In this document: in pieces, positions 12,367 to 24,509 of the stretch
How positions within the stretch are numbered: the stretch's first letter is position 1
Layout: the number at the start of each line of letters is the position of its first letter
Assembly (NCBI GenBank): GCA_012064415.1
Contig: SSNU01000093.1
Span: 62,001 to 126,000 of the forward strand
Reading direction: 5' to 3'
DNA length: 64,000 nt
Source of the DNA: Gyrodactylus bullatarudis
Taxonomy: Eukaryota > Platyhelminthes > Monogenea > Gyrodactylidea > Gyrodactylidae
Program-made: the position numbers and the translations under genes
Notes under the pieces: model-generated
Databases searched by the model: none
What the model was told of the DNA's origin: nothing
The model's input: the letters and a program-made list of their open reading frames with translations, nothing else

Positions 12367-12828
12367 AGACTTGGATGAAATTTCGTAAAACTGATGAAAC
12401 CGCCTGTAATTTTGTTTAAATAATCTCTGAGTTATTTCTAAATCATTCTATCATGTCTGGTTGAGTCAACTCTTTAAATGATTTTTGTATCATATAAACA
12501 AAATTTCGGAAATTTTCAAATTTTGAACGTTCTTAATAATCTCTTGAATTATATTTTCATTTAAAATCCAAGATATGAAAAACAATTTAAATAAAAAATT
12601 TAAACTATTTATAACTGCATAAAATTAATAAAATCGAATATAATTAACAAAAATAAAAATAAAAACGTTCAAAATTTGAAATTTTCCGAAATTTTGTTTA
12701 TATGATACAAGAATCATTTAAAGAGTTGACTCAACCAGACATGATAGAATGATTTAGAAATAACTCAGAGATTATTTAAACAAAATTACAGGCGGTTTAA
12801 TCAGTTTTACGAAATTTCATCCAAGTCT
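12367..12828. repeat. Foldback element with 165-bp arms
   Basis: Arms 12367-12531 and 12664-12828 are near-identical inverted copies around a 132-bp AT-rich centre. Landmarks are GACTTGGATGAAATTTCGTA outside and TTTGAACGTT inside. It is unrelated by eye to groups A-D and has no coding capacity. Confidence 0.75.
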
Positions 12829-13839
12829 ACCTTTAAATTACAGAGGTTACGCTTTTTTATGGAGTTTCATCTAACTCTAGCCATTAAACAGTTCTCTATT
12901 ACCTATAAATTGAGTTTGTTAAATGACACTCTTAGAATTCAATAAAAGTTTTAAAAAAATATGAAAATGACAGCTTACTTTGATCCATTGGGAAATTAAT
13001 TATTAAAATAATTTTACGATTTAAAGAAGAATAAAATAAGTTAGTCTAAAGATAATTTTTCCCTATTTGCAGTGTAGTAATACTGTAATGTACATAGATA
13101 TCAGAAATTGATAAAAAATTATATTCAGTATTCACAAATCTATGCTGTCATATTTAATGTTTAAGAAACAAGCAAGAAGAGGAATTATCAGTTGCATGGC
13201 CTTTTTCCACTAGTTTTCTATGTACTGATAATTATCTGAGAAATCTAATTTTAACATAAATAGATGGCTCTATGTTCTTTCTGTCAAAGTACAAAATACG
13301 TATATTTTAGTATATACGGGCCAAATTTTGAAAGTTTTTCAATGTTTTTATCGATTCCTGATATAAATAAATTGAAAAGAAGAGAAGAAAAGGGTATTAC
13401 TTCTGCAAATTCAAATTTTAACCCTTTAAGTCTCTCAGTGACAAATATTCTTGAAACTCCACTGAATTCAAATTCACACTTAGATTTATAACCTAATACA
13501 AAAAGACTTTTATCTCAATGTATTTTATAAACTTTATAGAGCAAGATAAGAATGATCTTGAGAATCATGTTAAAGTGAAATAAACTAAAAGATTGAGAAA
13601 ATTACTCCTTTTGTAGAACTAGGAGCCGAAAAGAAAGAATAGAATCTTATCAAGACTTAGAAAGACCATAAAAGCTTGCTGATCTTGATTCTGTTTATTC
13701 GAAGATGTGTAGAATCGAAGGTCTTTCCATCGATAATATTATCCCCAGAGTCTTTGACTGCTGAGGTGCTTGCTTCTGAGACTTTGTCTGCAGTAGCTAT
13801 CAGAACCGATCCTTGCGGAATCGTATCCTCCTAATAACT
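12829..13839. other. Intronic DNA, no firm gene
   Basis: A 75-codon plus-strand frame at 13264-13491 has no recognisable domain. I do not call it a gene. Confidence 0.4.
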
Positions 13840-14135
13840 CAGTCTATCTGGACTAGTAAGAGAAGACTTAATCATAGTAAGAAATATTTATTCTAGACTA
13901 TGAACACTAAGAGAAGATCTCTGCCTGACTGCACTGTCCTTGGACTTTTTATAGTTTATTAACGACATCCAATTCAGCAATCACATATTAAGCATTCGTT
14001 TGATGCATGGGATTGTGGACAGACATGTACATTGTAATCTTTACAAAGATAAGAAAGATACGGTCTATTCCTTACAATGAGATTCGTTTTAATCGTTTCG
14101 ATGATTATGAGGACGTTGCATATGTAACAACATAA
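13840..14135 (-). mobile_element. Possible solo LTR
   Basis: Read on the minus strand, this less AT-rich stretch starts near TGTTACATATGCAACG and has a TATAAAAAG box near 13952. It then has AATAAA about 65 nt further on, the order expected of a retrotransposon LTR. No second LTR or coding region was found. Weak call. Confidence 0.3.
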
Positions 14136-14171
14136 ATTGCTAGGTGTCCCATAGTGATATAAAATCAACAA

Positions 14172-17100
14172 GTCACAACTATTTTTTATTTACATTTAAC
14201 AAGTTAATACTTTGGAATTTATTATCAATAGGTGCTTAATAAAATTGGATTTCGTTGGAAAAATTCTTTCTCAAGATATCATGGAACTTGGAGGGTTAAA
14301 GTGGAAATTTTGTAGATTATCGAGTTTATGAAGTTAATGTAATTGGTTAATAGGCCTTTTCTTAAAATACTTACAAATCTGTGATAATTTCACATAGTTA
14401 AAACGAAAAGTGTTGGGAAAACTATTTAGCTATAGCTAGTTCGTACTGAACTACTAACTCGTACTCAATTTTAAATTAGCAGGAATTGCGGAATGCATCG
14501 CATAGATCAAGTATATGCTAAATAATTTCTGAAATTCAACCTTGAAGTTTCTGTACTCGATAAATTTTCATTCATAATTTTTGAATGTATTTTTTTCAAA
14601 ACTCATTCAAATAGAGAATTTCTACAACGTATCCACGTAACTTTTTAAAAATTATCAATTAACTAGTCATGAATTTCAGGTCGAGTTACAAAGATTTTTC
14701 CTTTCATTCAATCAACTTTTTGAATCTCATTATGTAACAAGTTCATCGAAGCATCCATTTGAAATGAAATTAAAGGAAATTATATGAATTCAAGAGTAAT
14801 TTTTGTGTCTATGTTATAAAGTGATGAGAGTCTGTCAAATCTGTATATTTATTTTCTTCATTTTCTAAATTACTTTTGGGTTCAGAAGCATTTTATTGAA
14901 AATTTTTTCCTCAGCCCTCTGATTTTTTATCACTCAGACGGAATATTCTAAGGAAATTTTACTGATTTGTTATCTCAAGGTTAACTATGGAGCTAATAGC
15001 AGAATCGTTGAGCTTCAAGAAATGTACAATGTAAGTTTCAATGAAAATCCTGTTTAATTATTTTACAGCTTTGAAAGAAAAAATTTTGAGCTAAAAGATT
15101 GAAAATTAAGTCTTACAAAAAGGTATTTTTGATCAGTTACTAGGACTTCTAAATAGTCATCCATCTTAGGTATGTATTATTTTATATTCAGAATAGAATG
15201 TTTTTTCATCTTATGTAATTGAAAACTATTGGCTATTGTGGGATTGAGAAATTTTAAATTCTTGATTGCCATCTCATAATTTAGTTCATGTTTTTCCAAG
15301 TTTTATTTCTGGAAATTACGCTTAAATTTATAAGCAATTTGATGTTTAATTACAAATGGGATATACTTTTTTTTTGTTAGAAATTTTTAGTAAAGTATTC
15401 TAAAGTTTCTTATACAATATAATAGACATTTGAGCTCTGACAGGAGAGAAAGATTTAGACTCCTAATGATATCCTTGGGGAAATCTCATACAGATAGTAA
15501 TTATTCTAACAACTAGATAAATCGAATTATTTTTTATCTCTTTCTAAAATTCTAAAGATAAACAAAATCGGAAAGATTTTATCTTGTAATTTGAATAATT
15601 CTCCTTCTATTCATAAGAAATTTTCCCATACGAGTTCGAAACATTTAAAAATCGAAAATAAGAATTTTATTATAAATATTTACCAAAATCTCACACCAAT
15701 CAAGACGCCTGATATTTCTAGAATCTGAACTGAATCTATCCATCAATTGATAAAATTACATTCTTTATCTCCCCAACTTATTAAATTTTACATTGATTAT
15801 CCACTAGAACGGAAGTTGAAAAAGCAAAAAAACAAATAATATTCAAAAAAGATATTTTTTCTTCAATGCATTTCAAAATAATAGTTTCCGATGCCGTTGC
15901 TAAATTTCGAGAGGTACTCAAAACAATTTAGATCGAAATCATACAAAATAAAATCCAAAAGAGAAAAATATTCTTAACACATCCATTCAAAAAATTATAA
16001 ATTTAAAGAATCTTTTTTTCCGGCATAAGCAAATCTAATGTGAATATAGAACTTCTTAATTATAGGACATTATATCAGGAAGTTGTCTACAATGAACATT
16101 TCAAAAAGGATACAAGCAGGCCGTTAAGTTTTGAAAAATTAGTTCTGTATCGTGATGGATATTTGATTGTTTTCCCATGTCTGAGTTAAATGAAAAGAAT
16201 CTAAACTAATTAATTAATGATAATTGATGCAATAAATAAAATTAATGACAATTTTCATATAGAAATGGGTGAATTATAATTAAAATCTGTATTTCAGTAT
16301 ACGGATTAGTTGAATTCATATTTGTCTGTAATCAATCTTAGAAAATAACATTTATTTAAAATGTGTAAAAATAGATTTTTATGGATGCAAATGTCTTTAT
16401 CACTCAGAGGATATGAGGTAAGATACCCCCTATTCTAATAATGAAGGATGTTGAATAATGTTAGCAGATCCCTATCTTCACACCAACCTTTTTCACATAA
16501 CCATTGAATTCATAAGTGAACTTCAACGTTAAAATAAAATAAGAACGGGGGTCTCCCAACTTGCCAAAGCTTACATGACGTCATCAGTAAGAAAAAACGG
16601 GGGTCCATAACTAAAGTCAGATTAAAAATGGAATTTTACCGATTTTCATTCGAAAACGAAAATCCCGATCATATCAACTTTGAACTAGTCTAGTTTTCAC
16701 CCATGATGATATTGATGCATGATGGGCAAGTGAAACAACTTTTCATTCTGCATCGGATGGCGTTATTTTTATTGATGTAGATCGAAAAAAAATATTTCGC
16801 TTATTAATGGAGCTAGATTAATGGAAAAAGGTTTCGAGGCAAGAGTATAGTGATATTAGCCAAAATACAAAATTTTATTATTTTATTGTGAAGTTCAAGC
16901 CTTATTTGGCGCTTCAGAACATAAAAATATTTTTGAAAATTAATGGCCGTACTCATGAGTAATCAGGTAGAACTATTTCGATCGATTATTTTTAGGATAA
17001 TACATTTTCTAGGAAGTTTAGTGTACAATAATTATCATCTATGACATAATTGAAGCTTACAAATAAAATTTCTTAATAAAATTGATTTGGTCTATTTGAA

Positions 17101-17179
17101 GAAGTTAATTTTCAAACTTTTAAAATATTTTTCCCAAATTAAATCATCCTTATGGCTGAATAATTTCTAACAAAACCTC
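14172..17179. other. Intronic DNA, no gene recognised
   Basis: Plain AT-rich sequence. A slightly GC-richer patch (about 16540-16760) includes a TGACGTCA octamer near 16576, the cAMP-response-element core, inside the receptor intron. It may be chance. Confidence 0.4.
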
Positions 17180-17414
17180 AATCAAATTTCTTCAAATCTT
17201 CAAAATCGATTAAAATTTGAGCTCAAAGGTTGTAAAAAGGTAGGAATTGAGATATTTTCGAAATTCGTAAAATAGCCAGATTAAATTTCTTACAGAATTT
17301 TCTTCTACATTCCATCGGACTCATTTCATCACTGAATTCAAAAATATTCTTGGCTAAAATATTGAGTTTTTTGTAAAAACATTAAATTCTCATCTTCATG
17401 TCAATTAGGTTTAT
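17180..17414. repeat. Foldback group A, right arm
   Basis: It shares the outer end ATTCTCATCTTCATGTCAAT and the inner CGAAATTCGTAAAATAGCC with 1663-1962. It ends about 30 bases before GPCR exon 2. Confidence 0.65.
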
Positions 17415-17446
17415 TATGAAATTATTAAAAATAACTTATTTTTCAG

Positions 17447-17671
17447 ACAATCATTATTTTGTTAACGCATCGTGACGATTGCTTGATTAAACAGTATTAC
17501 GAACCTCTTGGAGATTTCTTCGATACTCTAACACTTATCGACAGTTCTGCAGGAGTTCTATTTTATATTGGACTATCGGCACCATATCGAAAAACAGTGA
17601 AATTGATATTTTCCCGTAAAACAACAACCAAGTTCAATATGAAAGATAAAGAATTACCGGTAAGGATGTGA
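17447..17671 (+). CDS. Rhodopsin-class GPCR, exon 2 (TM7 and tail)
   Basis: A pyrimidine-rich TTATTTTTCAG ends at 17446, and the frame is open in phase 0 from there, matching exon 1. It encodes the rest of TM6/ECL3 (TIIILLTHRDDC), TM7 (about residues 308-330, LIDSSAGVLFYIGL) and a short basic tail (PYRKTVKLIFSRKTTTK). NPxxY is replaced by GVLFY. Stop TGA is at 17669-17671. A possible alternative donor (CCG before GTAAGG, 17660) could skip to an acceptor at 18895 (TTTTTCAG), where the frame would end after one more codon. The match in phase and in topology is why I join this exon to 6962-7822 across 9.6 kb. Confidence 0.72.
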   Translation, partial: TIIILLTHRDDCLIKQYYEPLGDFFDTLTLIDSSAGVLFYIGLSAPYRKTVKLIFSRKTTTKFNMKDKELPVRM

Positions 17672-17854
17672 CAATAAAAGAAAGTTTTGAAAACTAAAAA
17701 ATGTTCATATCCCAAATAGTAAAAAGATCAAGATTATCTTCAATATTCACAATAATCAAGTTCATTTCTATAATTCACGATTTAGAGAAGATAAATAAAA
17801 AATCTATTTTGTTACAAATTTTTTTTATCTTTTCATTGAATAAGAAAATTTCGA

Positions 17855-18848
17855 TAATGGTCTGGTTCGGGAACGACGCAAAATTTTATTTACGGGCGAA
17901 TTACACATGAGTCAATGAAAATCCAGTAGGTCTCCGAGTACTATTCAATTCCTATTATGGTCTATTTAGATATATTCATGAGTATAATCAACCTATTCTT
18001 GAACTAGTCTATTCTCAATACAATTGTTTATGCCCTAGTTGAGGAACGAATCTTAATTTAATCATCTTTATCTAGAAGGCTATTAAAGATCCCTTTCCAA
18101 TCCATAGATTTCTTGTTAAAGAGGTACTCGAAGATTTTAATCTCAATTCTGTGCGTCGCCACGGTCCTTCATGGTTCGCCAGGCTCTTTCAACAAAGTTA
18201 GTATGGACCGTATTGTCAGTTGGATAAATAAATAAACGAGGCTATGGTTAATCTTTAGATTCCAGTAGCCAGCAGTAGCTCACTTTGAGTATCCTCGTCA
18301 TTCATCAGAAGTTAATGTTGAGCCTAGGAATATAATCTCACTTATAAAGTTCCCGAGAACCAGTTGATTGCGCTCTGTAACAATTTCCAGACGAATACAT
18401 TTGGTCTCTCGGTCATAAGCACCCATTCATTTATCAGAATACGACCACGATGATATTTACGTCTGGCCAGCTTAGTCTCATCCATCTCAGCATGTGACCG
18501 ATACCTCCTACAACATGTCACAAAAAATAAACTTTCACTTTTAATCAGACACCCAAGACACTAACTTTAATGGGAATTGGGCTTGCTAAGAAAAACTTGT
18601 TAATTAATTAAAATCAAATAAGAAAAGAAAGATAAAGATGATTAAATTAAGATTCGTTCCTCAACTAGGGCATACACAATTGTATTGAGAATAGACTAGT
18701 TCAAGAATAGGTTGATTATACTCATGAATATATCTAAATAGACCATAATAGGAATTGAATAGTACTCGGAGACCTACTGGATTTTCATTGACTCATGTGT
18801 AATTCGCCCGTAAATAAAATTTTGCGTCGTTCCCGAACCAAACCATTA
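17855..18848 (-). mobile_element. Long-TIR element with IS1595/Merlin-like transposase remnant
   Basis: Inverted arms of about 219 bp (17855-18073 and 18631-18848) are nearly perfect; the outer ends read TAATGGTCTGGTTCGGGAAC. On the minus strand the centre (about 18240-18150) still reads DNTVHTNFVERAWRTMKDRG. The HTN-VE-W-K pattern is the end of the ISXO2/IS1595 DDE domain found in eukaryotic Merlin elements. The rest of the transposase is shifted or missing. It sits just downstream of GPCR exon 2. Family assignment rests on this one motif. Confidence 0.6.
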
Positions 18849-18899
18849 CCAAACCTTGTCCAAATTTTTATATTTAATTTTGAATTGTTTTTCAGATCT

Positions 18900-19490
18900 A
18901 GACAAATAGGAATACTGAGGTTCTTAGATAAAATTGGAGAGAGTTCAGGTCACAAGCGTCTCATCTACTGAAGAATACACATCTCAGTTCTATCATTCAT
19001 CATATTCGTGCTAAAAGAGTGGATTTTTTTCAAGAAATTAATTTTTATTAAAACCAATTTCCCAGAGTCATAAATAAAAGATAAGAAAAATTGAAGTAAT
19101 CATAAAATAAATAAATCATACTTGTAGAATTCTGAACTGCCTGAAAATTTTCTGGTAAACATTCAAATATAGCCTATTTTTGAGTAAGAAAATAATTTTT
19201 GATCGATTACTCTTGAACCAAAAAGAATAACTTTAGATTCATAACCAGAGTATTCACAGACCATATGACGGACTAAAAGAATCATGGAACTTCGAGGGTT
19301 GGGAGTCATAACTTAGGATCCAAAATCTTTAGTAGATTTTTCTTAAAATATCTTTTAATGCTTAATGTTTTAAATATTTTATTCTCTTGATTTTAACTCG
19401 AATTCACATTATTTCTATGATTTCAGTAAGAGATTATAGGAAAAATCATTACCATAACGACGAGTCTACAATGTAAAAAATTCTTAATTC
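18900..19490. other. AT-rich spacer
   Basis: No gene recognised apart from the possible splice acceptor at 18895 described under GPCR exon 2. Confidence 0.4.
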
Positions 19491-20155
19491 TTTTTTGGAA
19501 TCTAGATCACGAGGCTCTCTTTCACGATACGATAAAAAATTTAGAAAAAATCAATTTTTAAGGAAAATACGGTAAATTTGAAATCTTGAATAGCGCCAAA
19601 TTCCCATTTTTTTGAACTTTGAGTTGAAAACTTTTGTTGATTTCAATGTGAGAGAGTGATCAAAAGTTGATTTTAAACATCACAATAAGACAAAAAACTG
19701 AAAATCATAACAAAAAATTTGATATATTCGTCATTCTTAGGGATCTTGAAATATCAAATTTCATCGACTTTCAAGTAGGGAAAATGATCTAAAAATTGAA
19801 CTTTGATCTTGACACGATTGTAAGGTGATTCTCAAAACCAGATTCAGCATATTTGATTACTTTGATTAATCGTGATCTTAAGAATCAACTTCTGATCACT
19901 CTCTTTAAAAATGACGAATATATCAAATTTTTTGTTATGATTTTCAGTTTTTTGTCTTATTGTGATGTTTAAAATCAACTTTTGATCACTCTCTAACATT
20001 GAAATCAACAAAAGTTTTCAACTCAAAGTTCAAAAAAATGGGAATTTGGCGCTATTCAAGATTTCAAATTTACCGTATTTTCCTTAAAAATTGATTTTTT
20101 CTAAATTTTTTATCGTATCGTGAAAGAGGGCCTCGTGATCTAGATTCCAAAAAAT
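19491..20155. repeat. Foldback element, group D (complete hairpin)
   Basis: Arms of about 245 bp (19491-19735 and 19910-20155) pair almost perfectly around a 174-bp centre. Outer ends read GGAATCTAGATCACGAGGC. The arms share GAAATCAACAAAAGTTTTCA and the GGCGCTA/TAGCGCC region with groups B and C. A related single arm is at 40480-40745, another at the window end (63700-64000). Confidence 0.8.
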
Positions 20156-20383
20156 CTCGATCAAATTCGATTATTTGGTGAAAAAAATAAGAATTTTGTA
20201 AAAATCATCTTCATATTAACTAGCTTTATATTTAATAAATACTCTATAAGTAATATTTATCGAGTCTTCTTCTCAGGTTTGGTAAAATCAAACTGAACCA
20301 TCTCTGTGGTTTAATTACATTTATCAATTTTATATTAGAATGCTGATTGATGAGATCATAAAGTTTTTTTCTTATCTCATTAC

Positions 20384-20664
20384 TAGAGCACCAAAAAAGT
20401 AGCTAATTTTTTGGCAAAAAGTAGCACCAAAATTGCTAAAAGTTGCTAGAAAGTAGCAAATCTGACCAATATGTAGCAAAAAGTAGCTAACTCAAATTTT
20501 CGAAAAAGATGAGCAAATTTGATTGATTTGTTATAAATACATGGATTGACGTTGACCAATCAGAGGGCGAGTAATATAATTTTCTGTGTTATCGACAAAA
20601 AACTGATTGATTTTCATTTTTTCTAAAAAGTAGCATCGAGTAGCAAATTACTGAACTCAAAGTG
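20384..20664. mobile_element. Non-autonomous hAT-like element, 281 bp
   Basis: An exact 8-bp duplication CTCATTAC (20376-20383 and 20665-20672) flanks it, the size used by hAT transposases. Ends are TAGAGCACCAAAAAAGTAGC and, complemented, CACTTTGAGTTCAGTAATTT; terminal similarity is weak. The interior repeats AAGTAGC many times near both ends, like subterminal transposase sites. No coding region. Confidence 0.6.
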
Positions 20665-20672
20665 CTCATTAC

Positions 20673-22464
20673 TGAAACTATCTTAAAAATTTCGAGCTCA
20701 AAATTTAAACAAGTCAAAATTCAACTCTCATTCAAAATGGCGTTATTTTTCTGATATTTTTATTTCAATAACTTCTTGACCATTCCATCACGAGAAATGA
20801 ATTCATTCCTGCCTATTCGAACAAAAAATAATGATTTTTTACTAAAAATTGTAAATTCTCATCAACGAGCTTTAGTTATTTTCATGTTTACTTGGAATCT
20901 TATTGGTCTTCCAGTACTTCTGTCTGGTAAGACTCATCTATATAAACAAGTGATTGATGGATTTTTCCAATAACAATACTTATAATTCTCTAAATCATTT
21001 CTCGATCCCTCAGGATTTTCGATTCTTCTTATCCTCTTCCCTAAAACAATTTCTAAGCCAATCTCATAGGATTGAAACAAGGATAACATAATTCATTATG
21101 ATAAAGATATACATTCCATTATCAGTCTTCATTTTGTAAAAATTTCTCAGAATCGATCCATCATCTTTTCTATGGTTAGTTTTACATCTAGGAAACTCAA
21201 AATACTCAATAATTCTCTTTTCGAAGTTAATTCAATATTAGATTGAAATGAGTTCATCTTTCTCACGAGGTTTGGGTATAATTTGGGAAAATGTAAAACA
21301 ACAAAATTTGTAAAAACAAGCATCACACAAGGTAAATTTTAAAAGGGGAAAACACGTTTATCTAGTTAATATGAAGATGGGAATTTATGATTTTTACAAA
21401 ATTCTTCTTCTAAGGATAGCGTCAAAAAAGTTTTAAAATTTGCAATTTAGTATAACAATCAAGGAACCAAGTTAATTTCATCCAGAATTGAATTTAACTT
21501 GGCCGAGATTTGTGGCGTCTAAACTAGGATTCGATTTTAGAAATTAAATTTTGTAACTACAAAAAGTTTAGTCTAACAAGTTATTCAATAGTATAAGTTT
21601 TATTTCAAATATTTTTTTGATTAATGACTACGGATAAGCTCTTTTTTCTCCTCAGTCATTAAGTACAAGCAAGAATATTGATCACATATTACGAAATATT
21701 TAGCAATATCATTATGTCTTGTCATGGTAACGAAAGAATTAATCCATCTTGTGGCGTTTGAAAAACCAGCACAGATAACGTAAGAAATACTCGGATAGTT
21801 TATCATAAAAACTTTTAATACATTCCTTTAGCTTACAATTTAAACAGTCATACTGGAATCCAGATGTGTTGACAAATAGGCAAGAGAAATTTTTTTTCGA
21901 CAAACCATCGCCTTTCGTATTAATAAACGGTAGCATACTAACAAGATTTAAACAATCATCTTATTCCAATAAAAAATTTTTTTTCTTCTCTGAAAAACTT
22001 AGTGCTCAGAGGATATTCATTCCGCATCATTATTTTTTTCCCACATGATGATCCTTTTCATGATTCATGATATTTCTAAAGTTTCCACGCAAAAATGTTG
22101 GAACTCATTTAAGGGACAGTGTTTTAGTGAGTGTACTAGGGTAGAGCATTGCTTTTTTCAACTTGCAGAAGTGTGCTTAATTCTCATAGATAAACTTGAA
22201 TCTATATTTTAAAAAGCTCAAATATATTTGTGGATCCTGAGGCCAATTAAATTTTGAATTTGACTTTTATTAAATCAAAGTATTTCGAACAAGATTCTAG
22301 CATGGATAAAATGCTCGCATTCTGTCAAATGCATCAAATACAATTTTGCTGGTTTTTTGAAGAAAAGTAATGCTCGAGTACTATGGCCAATCAGAGTTGA
22401 GTAAATTATAAATTCAGTGAATAAAACTTTTATACTTGAAATTTTGAACTTGAATACTACTATA
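20673..22464. other. Spacer with unconvincing small frames
   Basis: Frames at 20776-20973 (plus, 65 codons) and 21739-21936 (minus) have no recognisable motif. A short piece near 21362-21410 resembles a foldback outer end (TTAATATGAAGATGGGAATT). No gene is called. Confidence 0.4.
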
Positions 22465-22605
22465 CATAAGAAAAACTATTTGGAAATTGTCTACAAGATC
22501 AAATGATCATCTACTGAAGGATACCGCATAACCTAATTCATTATGATTTACTGAAACCTAAGGAAAAGATAATAATTTACAAATTTCTATGTGACTGTGG
22601 AGATA
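22465..22605 (+). pseudogene. Scrambled PLE1 GIY-YIG scraps
   Basis: Short, rearranged pieces read like RKLSTRSNDHL (22470-22510) followed by DLLKPKEKIIIYKFLCDCGD (22540-22600). The second normally precedes the first, so the order is switched. Confidence 0.55.
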
Positions 22606-22611
22606 GATAAA

Positions 22612-22830
22612 TGTTGACATGAAGATGAGAATTTACTTTTTTTCCAAAAGACTCAATATTTTTTTTCGGAAAGTCAAAATATTTTTTGAATTCCATAATG
22701 AAATAAACCAAAAATTTTTTCGATTTCTGAAAAAAATCATTCTGACCAAAATTAGGCTGTTTTTCAACTTTCGAACCTAAAAGATTATCGATCTCAAAGA
22801 TTTTAAGTAGCTGAATGAAGATACTGGAGG
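22612..22830. repeat. Foldback group A, left arm
   Basis: It begins TTGACATGAAGATGAGAATT and matches the left arm of 1252-1962 through the ATTAGGCTGTTTTTC region. The right arm is missing. Confidence 0.65.
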
Positions 22831-22895
22831 AATCTACTGTTTTAAAGAAAAGTTTTTTGATATCAAGTTGGGAATCAAAAATTCGAATATCTTAA

Positions 22896-23815
22896 CCCTC
22901 GCATGATATCTCGAAAAAGTTACGATTTCGACATCTGGGGTGAAAATTTACCCCAAAATCTTATTTGAGAATATTCAATAATAATTTTATGAATTTTATT
23001 TCATTAATTTTATATTTATTAAAATAATGATTAAACATTTTTTAATTAAATCTATTAGGTCTTGCAAGAGTCACAAATTTGATTTAAATGTTCCTTGCAT
23101 ACACATTTTTCACATGAAGAACATATATTTTTCGTTTTGCGTTCTTCTTTTCTTAGGCAAAGATAGCATGTCTCTCAAACCCTTCACTTGTCTTTCTCCT
23201 CCTCATCGAGTGTGGATTTTCTTCGACATATTCCATCAGTTTCATTGAGAGAGTTTTGAGCAATTGACGGCGAGAATTTTTTTTATCTCTAAAGTTTCTG
23301 ACCATTTTTTACTATAAAGAACATTATAAGCAGCCAGATCGAGCATATTCCAAAAATCTGATAGCGGTTATCGTCTTGTAGAACGGCGGCAAGAATAATT
23401 GCCAACTAGGTGATCAAGAGTGTCAACACCTCCTTTAGTTTCATTGTAATATTGAATCATTTCTGGCTTTTCATTAGAGTCATCTGAATCAGGATGCATT
23501 GTTTATTCTTTTTCTGTCGATAGCGTAGAATTGTAACATTATCACTGTAAATATATTAAATCTTTCGTTGTTCAATAGTTCTAAGCTGATAATATGCCGG
23601 AAGATATGACCGATTTTTCAGACATGTTCCAACCAAAGTGGTTCAGTTGTTCTTCAAGTACGCAAGTTCTTATGTGATAAAAAAGTCATCACAGGTAACT
23701 GTTCTTCCATGATTCAGAAATGGATGCTGTTTGACAACCCGAAAACCTTGGTCAGTTTCAGTAACATTATTTTCTTTTCCTATATAAATCTTGGCATAGA
23801 AAAGATAAGCTGTTT
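22896..23815 (-). pseudogene. Decayed piggyBac transposase
   Basis: A TTAA followed by CCCTCGCATGAT (22892-22907) is the element end. On the minus strand the C-terminal cysteine-rich zinc domain is still readable (about 23160-23050, SSCEKCVCKEHLNQICDSC). Further upstream it aligns with the intact copy around the KGGVDTLDQ region (23445-23405) and the invariant TCDNFFTS region (about 23700-23670). Many frameshifts. The 5' half is cut off where a group B foldback arm begins. Confidence 0.8.
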
Positions 23816-23821
23816 CAGATT

Positions 23822-24060
23822 TAAATCAGCCTTCCACTTTCAAATCAATAAAAATTTTGAGTTCAAAGTTCGAAAAAATGGGAGTTTGGCGCCAAATCGA
23901 AATTTGAAAAATGATCATATTTTTCATGAAAATAATTTTTTTTCAGAATTTTTTCTTCAAATCTTTAAAAGTCGACAGGAAGTGAATAGGATCATATAAT
24001 AATATTCGAATTCTTGATGCAAAAATCGTAGATTTCCAACTTCATATCAATTAGCTGTAT
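23822..24060. repeat. Foldback group B, right arm
   Basis: AAATCAATAAAAATTTTGAG, the GGCGCCAAAT core (23888) and the outer end TTCCAACTTCATATCAATTA match 36150-36389. An (ATA)n and A-run microsatellite follows to about 24100. Confidence 0.65.
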
Positions 24061-24061
24061 A

Positions 24062-24509
24062 TAATAATAATAATAATTTTGCAAAAAAAAAAAAAATTAA
24101 TTTGCAAAAATGATTTTTATTATTGTAAGCGGATCAAAATTTTGAATCAGAAAAATCAATCTCACTTTTTAAGACGTTTAAAAAACTTTTCTTTCTGAAT
24201 TGCTCCTTTTTATTGTGCACGGAAAATACCTGCCTCAATCATAAAATATTGATGAAACTCTTTGTTTCCTCATCTTCAAGAACAAATGATTTTCTATGTA
24301 TTATTTTTCTTGTAGAACAGGTATCACCAGTCAAGTGTATAGAAACCTTGAAATTTTAAATTCCCTCGCTATAATTTTTCCATAAGTATTTAGTTTAGAA
24401 AAATATAAAAAGATCGAAGTAAAGGTAATTTGTTTTATAAATAATTCTACCGATATGCTGAAACAAAGGAATTGAAGAATCAGAAAACATAGAAATAATT
24501 ATTTTTATT
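24062..24509. other. AT-rich spacer
   Basis: Starts with simple repeats (ATA and a 13-A run); no gene seen. Confidence 0.4.

Noticed and set aside
13264..13491. 75-codon frame as a host exon
   Set aside because: No domain, no convincing splice borders, and it lies in the receptor intron.
16570..16580. TGACGTCA as a functional cAMP-response element
   Set aside because: A single octamer inside a large intron with no nearby promoter evidence; chance is likely.
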